Part shown: positions 34,196 to 46,336 of the stretch, one piece after another
Numbering within the stretch: position 1 is the first letter of the stretch
Layout: each line of letters starts with the position of its first letter
Assembly: GCF_016509475.1 (NCBI RefSeq)
Contig: NC_057343.1
Span: 94,964,501-95,028,500 of the forward strand
Reading direction: 5' to 3'
DNA length: 64,000 nt
Source of the DNA: Prionailurus bengalensis
Taxonomy: Eukaryota; Chordata; Mammalia; Carnivora; Felidae
The notes under the pieces: model-generated
Databases searched by the model: none
What the model was told of the DNA's origin: nothing
What the model saw: the letters and a program-made list of their open reading frames with translations, nothing else
Position numbers and translations under genes: made by a program

Positions 34196-34300
34196 TGAGA
34201 AGCACCGGGTGATGTGTGGAAGTGCTGAATCACTAACTTGTACACCTGAAATTAATATTACACTGTATATTAACTGGGATTTAAATCAACACTTAAGAAA
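34196..34300 (+). mobile_element. L1 3' UTR end, short sense fragment
   Basis: GTGAGAAGCACCGGGTGATG, GTACACCTGAAATTAATATT, ACACTGTATATTAACTGGGA: the 3' terminal part of a carnivore L1, also present at 35605-35812. Confidence 0.8.
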
Positions 34301-34502
34301 ATATTTAATAAACACGGTTTACTGATGGAGTGGTAAAAATTGCTAAAGAAAAACACATGGCTTGTTCTTCAACTTTTGAATTTTAAGATAATTGAGATAA
34401 ATAATTTTGAAGAAAATTTGTGTGTAACATTCATTAGATACCCACAATGTACATTATATTTTATAAATAATAATAGAATAATATAGACACTGTTTATGTA
34501 TT

Positions 34503-34688
34503 TTTTAGTTTTGTTTATTTTTGAGAGAGTATGATTGGGGGAGGGATAGAGGAAGAGGGGACAGAGGATCTGAAGCGGCCTCTGCACTGACAGCAGAGAG
34601 CCCGATACGGGGCTCTAACGCATGAACCGTGAGGTCGTGACCTGAGCCAACGTCAGACACTTAACCCACTGAGCCACCCAGGCGCCCC
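34503..34688 (-). mobile_element. CAN SINE, antisense
   Basis: TTTGTTTATTTTTGAGAGAG to head GAGCCACCCAGGCGCCCC, shortened in the middle. Confidence 0.92.
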
Positions 34689-35089
34689 TAGAGTACATTT
34701 AATCTTAAATAAGTTAAAGTAGTTTTAAGCAAAAGTCTCCAAGTTCTGCACTGACACTTACAATGAGATAGAATTTTTACTATTTAAACGCATGGAAAAA
34801 GTGACACGCTTCTCTTATCACTTACAAATATCCAACACCTTTGGGCTGCCTCTTAAATTGACCAAATATGTGCATGGCTATAACCTTTAATATTATTTCT
34901 CTGAATTACTATGTGACACTCTTTTATTTTTAGCAAGCTTTTGTTTGTTCGTTTTTGTTTTAGTATATGCACATGCTAAAAGTTTTCAGAACAAATAAAA
35001 ACTATAAAGCGAAAGACAAGTCTCTATTCTTCCTCAGTCCTCCATTTCCATTCTGTAGGTAACTACTATCCTTTAAAAATATTTGCAGA

Positions 35090-35440
35090 AAATTAAAACC
35101 ACAGTGAAATACCACTATATACCTGTTATTAGAATGGCCCAAATCCTGAACACTGACAGCACCTAGTGGTGATAAAGAACTCTCTCATTTATTGCTGGTG
35201 GGAATGCAAAATGGGAAAGCCACTTTGGAAGACAGCATGGTGGTTTCTGAGAAAACTAAACATGTTCATACCATACAATCCAGCGATCATGCCCCTTGGT
35301 GTTTACCCAAAGGGGTTGCAAACTTAAGTCCACAAAAAAACCAGAACACATATGCGTATAGCAGCTTATTTCATAATTGCCAAAACTTGGAAGCAACCAA
35401 GATCTCCTTCAGTAGGTAAATGGATAAAAAGTATTTGCAT
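35090..35440 (+). mobile_element. L1 ORF2 3' fragment, sense
   Basis: TTATTGCTGGTGGGAATGCA, CACTTTGGAAGACAGCATGG, TACAATCCAGCGATCATG, GCAACCAAGATCTCC: the end of L1 ORF2 in recognisable form with frameshifts. Confidence 0.85.
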
Positions 35441-35604
35441 GTCTTTCCAGGCATTTTCTGGGTATATCCAAGTAGGTGTGTACATGTAATTTTCTTGTAT
35501 ACCTCAGTGGGATCATATTATAGGTATTATTCTATCCCATCCATCTTTTCATTTAATAATCTGTATTACTAAGGAATCTGTAGATGTCTCTCATTAACAG
35601 GGTA

Positions 35605-35812
35605 GATTTCCAAGAAACAGACTCTTAACTCTAGAGAACAAACTGATGGTTACCAGAGGGGCGGGGGTGGGGGGATGGGTTAAATAGGGGACTGGAATTA
35701 AGCAGTGTATGTGTTGTGATGAGCACCTGGTGACGTCTGGAAGTGTTGAATCACTATATTATACACCTGGAATTAATATTACACTAACTGGAATTTGAAT
35801 ACAATTTTTAAA
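35605..35812 (+). mobile_element. L1 3' UTR, sense
   Basis: GACTCTTAACTCTAGAGAAC, GGTTACCAGAGGGGCGGGGG, TGATGAGCACCTGGTGACGT, ACACCTGGAATTAATATTACAC. Includes the G-rich tract typical of L1 3' UTRs. Confidence 0.85.
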
Positions 35813-36084
35813 AAAATGGTATAGATTTACCATTTTACAGTTTTGGTTTTTTGTCTTTTTACTGTTACCAACAAAGTTGCTTGATCATTCTTGCACATAT
35901 ATCTGTATCTTTTATTATTATCTTTTATTATTTTCTTAACTCACATCCTTAACTCACATCCTTAAGTCCATTCCTTATTCTCTTGCAGAACTGTGACTAT
36001 AATGTATATTATATGATTGTATAAATTAGACTTAGATTTACACACACATAACAAGTATATGCATAAAAAGTTTTCAAGAAGGGT

Positions 36085-36300
36085 GTACAGGTTTTCCCTT
36101 GCTATCCAAAAAGTAGAGTGTTCCTATAAACCACTTCATAAGCCGAAGTGGCTTAAAGCACTGAAGCAGTACCATTTCATAGAAGTTGAAAATTCTCTTT
36201 GGATTTCTTGCAGTTAACAAAAACAGATATGAGCATAGGTCTTTTGTAAAAGTGAAGGGACTCAAAGGAAACTTTGCGGGAAGTGGGAGAAACCTGTATA
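36085..36300 (+). mobile_element. DNA-transposon-like fragment (Tigger-like, tentative)
   Basis: GGTTTTCCCTTGCTATCC, GAGTGTTCCTATAAACCAC, TTCATAAGCCGAAGTGGCTTAA look like a known Tc1/mariner-type end repeat in diverged form. No transposase frame. Confidence 0.4.
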
Positions 36301-37442
36301 AGATGCAATTAACTGTGACTATCTTTGGATAGAGGGACCTACAGAGGTTGAGGGTAGTGGAGACTGTTACTGTTCATACTTAAGTTTCGGTATAGCTTGA
36401 ACTTTTAACAATTTCCTTATATTGTGATTTAAAAAAATTAAAATGAAATTAGAAATTCTGGTTTATGTCCATAAGAAGCTATGCGGTTGGATAGATAGGG
36501 TATATGTAGTTAAATCCAAACAAAGAAGCAAAAATACATCATTAATGTGGTATTTGCTACTTTTAAAAACACTTAAATACCTATAAATATTCAGGAAAAG
36601 GGGCTAAAAACCTATCAAACTCTTATTATAGGTGAACATCAAAGGATTTCAGTAGATGAGCTATGTTTCAAGCATATTGTCACCCTTTTATTTCCATTAA
36701 GTCTGTTTCAAGTAAAATTTAAAGACAAAATACTGGAATCTGTCATCCGTATGTGTTAAAGCTAAGCTAAAGCTTTTATCATCTTCTTTCTCTTACTAAG
36801 TCTGCCAGAAATTCCTCCCAATCAATTCTTGAAACGTGGAAGTTTTCAGTCACTGGACAGTTTCTAAGTGATCCCTCCATACCTTACTTGAAAACCATAA
36901 CCTTGAAAATACTGAACTGGCCTCCCAATTAATACTTCTCATTCCCATATGGTTAATCTCCTGGGACTTATACACATAGTACCTCCTTACCTAGAGTACA
37001 TTCTTTAGGCACTTACTATATTTCTAATAAGTGACATTGTGTTTAAGGATTTAGCTCACAGGCTCTTGTTTATTTATTTTATTTTCTCTGGATTTCTGAA
37101 TTTGCTTTCATAGGAGTTATTTTTACTTTGAGGACAGATTTACATCCTAGACCTTATTAAATTATCATACATTCTTAGAATTTCTTGGGTATGACCCACA
37201 TTTGCGGGCTCCTCATATTTTGATACCTTTAAACTTGGTAGACATTTCTATAATACCGAAATCGACAATTTCTACTAATCTGCTTGTGCTTCTGAGCTGT
37301 TTCTGGAAAGGCAGGAGTAAGTGTATGTAGGGGTGAGCCCCCCCAGAAAGCCTGAGCAAAGTCAGGTTGGTGGAGTTGCTACACTTTAATCAGCACTACA
37401 GTTTGTGCTTTCTCATGAGAATTTGTTTTAAAAAGAAGAGGG

Positions 37443-37652
37443 AGGGGCACCCGGGTGGCTCACTTGGTTAAACATATGACTCTTGATTTTGGCTCAGGTC
37501 ACAATCTTACGGTTGGTGAGTTCGAGCCCCATGTCGGGCTCTGCACTGACAGCATGGAGCCACTTGGGATTCTCTCTCTGCCCTCTCTCTCCCTGCCCTT
37601 CCCCTGCTTGTGTTCTGTCTCTCAAAATAAATAAACTTAAAGAAAAAATAAT
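37443..37652 (+). mobile_element. CAN SINE, sense
   Basis: Head GGGGCACCCGGGTGGCTCAC, tail CTCAAAATAAATAAACTTAA. Perfect duplication AAAAAGAAGAGGG at 37430-37442 and 37653-37665. Confidence 0.95.
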
Positions 37653-37914
37653 AAAAAGAAGAGGGGAAATTCTGTTAAAACAGAAGTTTTAATGAATCTT
37701 TTGTTGGCCATGGCCTTTCTTTCTGAATACTTTTCCTCTGGATAGTACCTGTTAGCTATTGTGAGGACATTATATTTTATCACCTAATCACCTTCTTGGC
37801 CTTAATTGAATCTTCATAGAATATGGCTAAAAATTAATTTGGTGTATCAGTTTCATGTATTCTTGTTAACAGAAGAAAGCAAGGATTGGGACTTAGGTTT
37901 GAATTGTTTGTTTG

Positions 37915-38045
37915 CTACGTATTAGTTTACGTGTCTTGAGGAAGCTGGTTTATTCTCTCAACTGTAACAAAGGTTAATATGAGAATTAAATTAGATACTG
38001 TTAAGTGCAACACCAAAACATAGTTTTAATAAATGGTATCTAGTT
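37915..38045 (+). mobile_element. MIR-like fragment (tentative)
   Basis: GAGAATTAAATTAGATACTG and TTTAATAAATGGTATC resemble the MIR 3' half. Confidence 0.35.
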
Positions 38046-38274
38046 GCAGAAGAGGTAGCAGTCAGAAGTAATGATAGTTAGCCCTAGTAGTTAAAACAGT
38101 TGTGACTTCTGGTTTTGTTTTGTTTGTAGGAAAAGTGATTTCTCTAATTCTTTCTTCAAGAATTGTACATCAGGTGTCCATCTTTCCAAAATGGAAAATT
38201 AGTAAATAATGATAGGATTTAAAAATCATGAATAGATTTGTATACAGTCTTATAAAAGAATGAGAAATAATATA

Positions 38275-38421
38275 GGGGCGTCTGGGTGACTGAGTTGGTT
38301 AAGCATCCGACTTCAGCTCATGGTCTGTGGGTTCAAGCCCTGTGTTGAACTGCGTGCTGACAGCTCGGAGGCTGGACCCTGCTCCAGATTCTGTATCTCC
38401 CGCTCTCTCTGCCCCTCCCCT

Positions 38422-38453
<32 letters not shown>

Positions 38454-38484
38454 AAATAAACTTAAAAAAAAAAAAAAAAAAAAA
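38275..38484 (+). mobile_element. CAN SINE, sense, with TC expansion
   Basis: Head GGGGCGTCTGGGTGACTGAG; (TC)n at 38422-38452; AAATAAACTT then a 20-base A tail. Confidence 0.92.
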
Positions 38485-38505
38485 GAAGAATGGAGACTCC
38501 GAAAT

Positions 38506-38655
38506 TAGACTGGTATAAATACTGACTCTACCACTTATTACTTGTATGCCCTTTCATACATGTGTAACTACTACCTTATCTGTAAAATAGAGATAAAAAC
38601 AGTATAGACACCTCATAGGGTTATCGTAAGAATAATTCAGGCAGAGTATGTAGCA
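38506..38655 (+). mobile_element. MIR SINE, 3' part
   Basis: ACTGACTCTACCACTTATTA, CTTATCTGTAAAATAGAGAT, CCTCATAGGGTTATCGTAAG, the standard MIR order. Confidence 0.8.
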
Positions 38656-38771
38656 TAGGACCTAAAAGGTATTATAAAGTAATTTTATTTAAAAAAAAAA
38701 CTTCTTTTGGTTAAATATATATTATTCAATTTTATTTATTTCTTTTTTTAATTTTTTATTAAAAAAATTTT

Positions 38772-38978
38772 TTTTTAATGTTTATTTATTTTTGAGACAG
38801 AGAGACACAGAGCATGAACAGGGGAGGGGCAGAGAGAGAGGGAGACACAGAATCTGAAACGGGCTCCAGGCTCTGAGCTGTCAGCACAGAGCCCAACGCG
38901 GGGCTCAAACTCGCGGACGGTGAGATCATGACCTGAGCCGAAGTCGGATGCTTAACCGACTGAACCACCCAGGCGCCC
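38772..38978 (-). mobile_element. CAN SINE, antisense, 214 bases upstream of exon 5
   Basis: Full length, head GAACCACCCAGGCGCCCC. Flanked by TTTATTTCTTTTTTT-like and TTGTTTCTTTTTTTT. Its antisense T-rich and AG-containing sequence lies near the exon 5 acceptor. Confidence 0.93.
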
Positions 38979-39003
38979 CTTGTTTCTTTTTTTTTTAAAT
39001 CAA

Positions 39004-39047
39004 ATCAAGAGTTGGATGCTTAACCGACTGAGCCACCCAGGCACCCC
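39004..39047 (-). mobile_element. CAN SINE head fragment, 145 bases upstream of exon 5
   Basis: Only AAGAGTTGGATGCTTAACC and GACTGAGCCACCCAGGCACC remain. Confidence 0.85.
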
Positions 39048-39057
39048 CAAGTTATTA

Positions 39058-39078
39058 TTTGTTGTTGTTGTTGTTGTT
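39058..39078. repeat. (TTG)n short repeat
   Basis: About six TTG units between the SINE head fragment and exon 5. Confidence 0.9.
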
Positions 39079-39191
39079 CACATTTCATACTTATAAAATA
39101 GCCACAGCAGTTTTGAAACAAAAAGTACTGGAATCATGAAACATTTTTGTAGTGAGTTTTCCTTACGGCCATGTATTATTTTTTACTTTAG

Positions 39192-39299
39192 GTTCACAAT
39201 ATTCTTGCAGAAATGGTGATGGGGGGGATGGTGTTGGAGACCAACATGAATGAGATCGTTACACAAATTGACGCCCAGAATAAACTGGAGAAGTCTGAG
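39192..39299 (+). CDS. AP3S1: AP3S1 coding exon 5
   Basis: This 108-base exon (36 codons, phase 0 at both ends) reads VHNILAEMVMGGMVLETNMN then EIVTQIDAQNKLEKSE. The acceptor AG is at 39190-39191 and the donor GTAAGA starts at 39300. It forms the C-terminal helices of the sigma fold. A seven-G run at 39221-39227 encodes the two glycines of VMGGM and is a likely place for sequencing-length errors. A CAN SINE and a separate SINE head fragment end about 145-215 bases upstream of the acceptor. Confidence 0.97.
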
Positions 39300-40997
39300 G
39301 TAAGAATGGAAAGTGCTCTAGGTAATGAAGGTAGAAAGCATGATCACGAATTATGCATGATGTGTAGCTTTCACCGTTTGTCCTTCAGTATCACCCTTTA
39401 AGGACAGCTGAGAGGCTTCTTCAGGTTATAAAAAATGGAATATACATATCTTAGTATGTTCAATGTTCTGTGACTATTATCCACCTGATAGTGTTGTCTA
39501 TTCTCTTTTAGTCACAGTTGTAACTGCCTTGGGTAATAAACAGTTCAGATTCTTGTTGCTTGAAAATTAAAGAGATTAGATATTCAAATAATGAAATCAG
39601 AATTTGCCCTACAAAACCTAGTTCAGTAATTATCAAGGAAATCCAAGAACTGATATTTTTAAAGACTTATAAATTTAGTGTCACAGAACTATTTCTGGGA
39701 CAGGAGAGGAGAGGAAATGGGATTCTCATGAGGAATAGAGCATTTCATTTGTTATGGTTTCAGTTGGGGCTTAGCAAGCCTGAGTGAACACTGAAAAAAA
39801 TTCATTGCCTTAATTGTTTAATTCTGGATCCTTCTCAGAGGTCACTTACAAGTTGGCTAAGGCACATATTTTGTACACTGATACATGCATTCATGGCTTT
39901 TACTGCATTCTAGATGAGAAAGATTTGGTTAGTCATACATGCCTAACTTTGTTCTGTTAGATTAGGTGCATGAGAATCAACCAGCACTTTAGCATTGTAT
40001 ACAGTCCTGCTTGAGAAGTTTAGTGATTCTTTCCTGAAGTACTGTAGCTGAGCCACTCAAGTTCACATGATTTTGGTTGTTTCTTGTTATAATAGTGGAA
40101 GTTTAGAAAGATGAATAGTCTTGATATCTCATTCAACACTGTATTTGCTACCTTTGATATTTATAGTCATAACTCAGGTTAGAAAAACAAATTGTATATT
40201 TATAATTATTAGTTCAAGTTCAGGTGTTTGGTTGATTTAAAGTAAATATTACTATAAAAGCAGCAAGGTATTAAAAATATGCTAGCATTAATTTACATCA
40301 GGTGAGTTCTAAAGAGTTTTTATCTTGTTGGTACTTTAAAGGATCAGTTTAACATAATAATGCTATGCTCATTGGAATAGAATGAAACATAGGATGATGG
40401 ATAAATCCAGCATCTGAGAATTAGAAATCGTTGAAGCTTTGTTGAACATTTTCCAGTGTTTTCCAATAGCTCTGGATTTCTCTTTATCTCAATTTACCAT
40501 CCCTATGATTGCCCAAAAGAGATACTTGTAATGGTGAAGAGCTTAAAATTATGATTCTTTTCAATGACTATGTATAGGCTGTGTGTTCTACGGCCATTTT
40601 TAAAATACTGGTTTTTGAAAAGGGAAAACAAACTAGATTAATACAGAAAGCTTTGTTTTAGGACAAGGTAAAGAGCCAGAATATTATTGACTATAGTTGG
40701 TTTGTCTTATTGTTTAGTATAGTAAGAGATTTACTATAACCTCTGAGCTGTAAAGTCTTAAGTGATAACTTGAAATTTATGTAATCTGTTAAAACTTACT
40801 TTACAAAAATGTATGGATATAGATTTTAAATGCCAAGAGACAGTGACACAATCCATTAATAATCTGTCAGAAATGAATGGAAATGTGGTAATTGATGATT
40901 TCTGTGTGATTATCTGTAAAAATATATTGACCTTTTGTCTGGAATATTCACATTCCAGGTATTTCTTTAACTTCTTTTCATGGATGGTGTCCTCCTT

Positions 40998-41021
40998 TTT
41001 TTTTTTTTTTTTTTTTTTTTT
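40998..41021. repeat. Poly(T) run
   Basis: T homopolymer of about 24 bases within SINE-poor intron 5, with no SINE attached. Confidence 0.88.
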
Positions 41022-43369
41022 GGCCTTGGTTTGCTGTTTATAATACTGACAGAAGTCATGAAGGACCTGTTATAATTGCATAATGGATATTTGTTTTCTG
41101 ATTGTCCAGTACAACTGTTAATGAGGCAGTTTTTTTTATCTGTGAAAAGCAGTAAAATACAAAATTTACATTTTCAATGGAAATCATTATAAGAATACTG
41201 TAACTTACAAAAAAGTCTTTTCACAGAACCATTTCTATTTAAAATGGTTTTAAGTACTGGTGAAAAAAGTACTGATATTTTTCATCCACTGATCATCTTT
41301 TAACTCGCACAGTCTGCTGTTATCTGGTACAAATTAGGAGAAAAAGAAAATCTGGGAGTAAACCACAACATTGTTTTTTATCAAGTATATCTCTAGATGT
41401 GATGTCTGCTAATGTTTTAAAGTAGGATTTTGAATTCAAGTGAGGCCATTTAGTCCTGATCATATTTTCAGAAAAATAATGTTGACTTGGTGTAATTTTT
41501 CCGTAGTTTTCATACGTATGTTTTGAAGACTACCACCTTTATTCCAGACACATTGAAATGTAGGAAGTTTTCATATGGGTTCCATTTCCCTGTTTCTCTT
41601 AACTGGGCATTTATACCAAATATATGAATGATTATAGAATCATCCAGAATTATTTGAGGACACACTATAAGCTTTTTTTTTTATCTGATTCTTACTAACT
41701 TTTAGTTAAAATGCAAGCAAACACTTGCCAAGAAAGAATCAAATTCCAGAATATCATGGTTGATGAAAAGACCTGGGGGGTATCATTTTTAAGATTAATT
41801 TAAGTGATATTTAGAATATCATTTATCTTTTAGAAATCAGCCTAGGTATATTTAAGGTTAAACCTCTTGAGATGCAACATGGGTATATCTAGGTGCCTTT
41901 ACCTTGTCAGAAATTGAAGAGTTTATTATTTTGGCTTAAAGGTAGTATATTTCCAGTGACAGTTGGAAGTGAACCACCTCAGTTCCCAGTGTAAGCGAAG
42001 ATCAGCCAGATCTTTAAGGACAGTAGAAACAACCATATGCTCTGAATGTATTTTCATCTATCCTGATTTGACAGAAAAATGGTTTACTAACAATGGGGTC
42101 TGGGAAAAGGTTTAAGCTGGGAGGTTGATGGGTTTGGGAGAAGGTGTCAGAGGCACTCAGGAATCTGCCTGAGGAATACAGGACTCCCTGGGGGTGGGGG
42201 TAGAGGGGTGGAGTCGGGGAGACTTGTTAGCTTTTACGTATTTCATGTTATTTTTAAGATGAATAAATGGGATAAATGGGTCTGAATATAGTCACTACTT
42301 TTTTAAAGTCAGTCTTCTTTTTTTTCCGAACATCCTGATCTTTCTAGCTCTTTCCATTCTTCTCTCTTACAGACCTTTATCTTTCAATCTCCCAGACAGG
42401 ACAGGTAGACAAGGTATTGCTGACTTTGAGAAAAATGTACTTTAACAAAGGGAAAGCAAAATGATGTCAAAGGCAATTAAATATTTAGGCCAGACTCAAA
42501 AATTCTTTGTGTTAATGAACCCATGTAGTCCCTGTAGCCAATTTTCCATTCTAGTTTCTCCTTGTAGTTTCTTCATCTTTTATTGGACTTACTGTATTTT
42601 ACTAGTATCTCATCGATGTCATGTTTGTTGTGTTTTGTCTGCCTGCATTGTGAAAGGAAAGTAAATTTTTTGTTCTTTTTTTTTTAACATCGTCATTTAA
42701 CTGACAAATTACATTTGTAGAAATGACAGTTTACTTTTATATAAAAATTTAGAGTTTATTTCGAGAATCATATGGTAGAATCAATCTTAATTTAACTCTC
42801 ACAGCTAGTTTTTTCTCCATCTTTCAAATTAGAATTCTAACATAAAATTGCCTGCTGAATTTTGGAAGCTGTGCTTTGAAAACTAAAGGCTTCATGAACC
42901 TTTAAAGTTTTGCATACAAAGTGAGAAGCAGTGAAGGCTTAGAATAGTGACTTAAATAGTACTTTCTCTCTCCCCATAATGGTTTTCAGTTCCAAAGTCT
43001 TAACAGAATTGCTTTTATGTTTTTGACCAACAAGTACATATTAAAAGTGGCCAACAAAAAGTATCAGATAACAAGTCTCCTAAAATTGCACTAAATGTTC
43101 TAAAAATTGGAATTAAATATTTTGACCAAAATAAAATGGCTTTCCAGCATAGCAACCTTCTGACATCCCAAACATATTAGAATAAGACTCAGTAGACTCC
43201 TAGCTTCATAAAACTCTATATTCTCTGACATTTCCTGTGCATTTTTTCACACCCTAAATTAACTGTGTAAAGAATTTTTTAGAAATTTCAATCTAAATGA
43301 TGATGAACAGCTTTTTCTGTACAAAAATCAAAATGCTTATAGGCCTCCATTAAAAAATTTCAAAGTGAA

Positions 43370-43581
43370 GGGGCGCCTGGGTGGCTCAGTCGGTTAAGTG
43401 TCCAACTTCAGCTCAGGTCATGATCTCGCACTCCGTGAGTTCAAGCCCCGCATCGGGCTCTGTGCTGACAGCTCAGAGCCTGGAGCCTGTTTCAGATTCT
43501 GTGTCTCCCTCTCTCTCTGACCCTCCCCTGTTCATGCTCTGACTCTCTCTGTCTCAAAAATAAATAAATGTTAAAAAAAAA
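43370..43581 (+). mobile_element. CAN SINE, the only one in intron 5
   Basis: GGGCGCCTGGGTGGCTCAGT head, TCTCAAAAATAAATAAATGT tail. Perfect duplication AAAAAATTTCAAAGTGAA at 43352-43369 and 43582-43599, so a fairly recent insertion. Confidence 0.96.
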
Positions 43582-46319
43582 AAAAAATTTCAAAGTGAAA
43601 ATACTATATTGAGTCCCATAGAGGGAAAAAAAAATTTGAATTCACAAAATGCTACTGAGAATTTGGCATTGTTTTTCAGCCGTGAATTTATTACTTTCTG
43701 GATGGGTTTGAGAAGCTGCAGCATACAGGTGGCTTATCTTATCCCAAGATTGCGGGTTGTGTCATGAAGCTAGGAGTACGACGTTTGGTCCTTAGATCTG
43801 TATTACTTTATCCCTGGAATAGAAAATCCATAATGGTCTCATTTACTCCACTGATCCACGTCACTGCCAATTTCTACGTTCTAGTCTTTAATGTATGTCA
43901 GATTGTTATTTTCTAGCCAAGAACTGCTTGGGTCTGTTAACTTCCATCACGAGAACTAGTAATTAGATTTCTTCTCTTTTGAAATCAAGTTTCTATTTTC
44001 AAAGAGCAGAGAGTAAGAAAAGTGGCCCTGAGACACAGTGATGTTGGAAGGTCAGGTTGTGAGTTGGTTCCTGCTTCTTACCTTGACATGCAGTTATTCT
44101 ATTCTTCTACAAAATTACAGTGAGGACCCCCTGAGGTCATTGGCACAGTCAGAACTAGTTCTGTTAAATCTGCGAATTGGGCACGAATCTGCTATATTTA
44201 TTTCACACAGGCAAATCCTGTGCTTGAAATGAAAATATACCTGAAGATTATATAAAACGGATTATATGATTGGGAAGGTTTATAAATTTTTAAATATTCT
44301 AATTATGATAAAACTTTTTGATAAAATGTTCCAGTTCTTGCTCCCTAAAGGACTGTCATTAGCAGCATTTCTAACCTGTTTGTTTCTAATTGTAATATTA
44401 AAGCACTGCCTTTAAAGCAAAGAACAAGCCTGTTACAAGATCCCAGATTAAGTTATTCTACCTTACGTTCAGAAAGTAAAATACTGACATTTCCTATTTT
44501 GCTCAAAACGTGCATTCAAGAACTGCCATTATTTTGTTAATGATTTTGAGTCTGAAACCATTTAATACTGTGTTTATTAATGTTGATGTTCTTTCACTTT
44601 GCTGTTAGGTCAAAATTATGAATGTGCATATAGCAGCTGCCAGCAGGAAGGGTGGGTAAAGGTTTCAGTAGGTACAAATTAATCCCCCTACCATCTTACT
44701 TGGCATTTCAAGCTGGGAAAAATATTTCAAGATGGTAGGATAGTATTTTATGTCTTCGATGAAATAAATATCTAGATTCTTTCCTTTTCCCTTCGAGAAA
44801 GTCAATTGCTTTATTGCATGAGGAGAAGGGAGCCTTTGAAATATATTTTAGCAATGCTGCTTTTTCACTTTTGCTTGCACATATTTTGTTTATTTTTGGG
44901 TCTGGCAATTTAAAAACAAAATCAAAAACAAATCATATCCATCCATTACTATCTTTGTGATTCAAGTGCTTGAAATTTTCGAGAGTATGTCTGTATAAGT
45001 CTTCTATCTGTTTGGCCTCATTTTGGTATACTTGCAGACTTCATTTTGTTTTCTTTCTCTTAATTCTGTTAATTTATTTAATCCCATGGGAGAGAAAACA
45101 TGACCATCCTTTTATATACTGTACTTCATTCTCTCATCCAATTCATACTCTTAACTGCTTTGGAGTCACATATTTATTTTTGTTAGTGGAGTCGCTGCAG
45201 TCGGCCTGCCATGGTGGTGCTCGAGTACAATAACATAGACAGAAACAAGTTATTTCTCCAGTAGGGTTTCATTCTTTTTATTTCTGCTTTGTGTCAGCTG
45301 CGTAATCTCAGATCTTTAAGAGAGCTATGTTGTGCTGTCAGAGTATCTTAATTTTACATTTTACATTGTACACACTACTAACAAGTCAGGTAAGCCTAAT
45401 TTCTGTAAATTTTAGTGTCCAAAAAAAACCAAACAAACTAGTACACATTATCTTGTTGCTTTGAATGTATGTTACTGAAGGAAAAATAATCTTAACTAAG
45501 ATAAAATTTACTTTATACCTCTCTGTTGGCAAACTAATCTCCTGATGGCAAATTACCTCATTTATATTTTTTTGTTTAATAAAAATGTTTCAGACTTCAC
45601 TGTCGTGGAAGTCTGAAAAAGAAATTTGTTTTACAGCACTTCTGGTATTGACCACCTGAATAGTCTTTTTTTTTTTAAAGCCCTTCATTTTTATATAGAG
45701 ATATTGAAAGCTCATTTAAGCATCTGTTTACTGATCAGCAGTCCTACTTACATTTTTCTTATATTTCATATTCTGCAGAATCTGATTTCTTAAAATGTTA
45801 GTTTAATTAAAACTTAATTGAAGTACACATTACAGATTTTTTTTATTATTTCCTACCATTTAAATTCATGACGTACTACACAAAAGTGTTGAACATGCTT
45901 GAGAAATAATTTGATTCTCTTAATTCATTTGCGTGTTCTGAATAGTTACCATCCTTTGCATGTCTACGGCTTGCTGCTTATGTTTAGAGGAATTGTAGTT
46001 TGTTGTACTTAGAAACTTCTTTTGGTTTTACATAATAAGAACTTGGCACATATATGCTATTTAAATCAATTGCTATATTGACTTTATGTATTCTCATTAG
46101 CAGCTAACAGTCGACACCATCTTTGGTCACAAAGAAACGACTTAATCTAAAGAAATTTAACAGGACGCATTTTTATTCTCATTTTCTTTGCTCAGGTTCA
46201 GTCTAGAGCTGTTCATGGTACAGGGTGGTATGGAAAAGAAGGCTTTCTGACAATGACATTTAATACTGACAAAAATTATTTTCACTCTTTATAAAAGTTA
46301 AAACCATAGCATCCAGTAA

Positions 46320-46336
46320 AACACACACACACACAC
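46320..46336. repeat. (CA)n short repeat
   Basis: About eight CA units. Confidence 0.85.

Larger units (their letters stand above)
24418..39191 (+). other. AP3S1: AP3S1 intron 4
   Basis: A 14.8 kb intron with about 15 SINEs, HAL1-like and old L1 remnants. Stretches 27570-28850 and 32490-34180 carry no repeat I can name with confidence. Confidence 0.9.
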
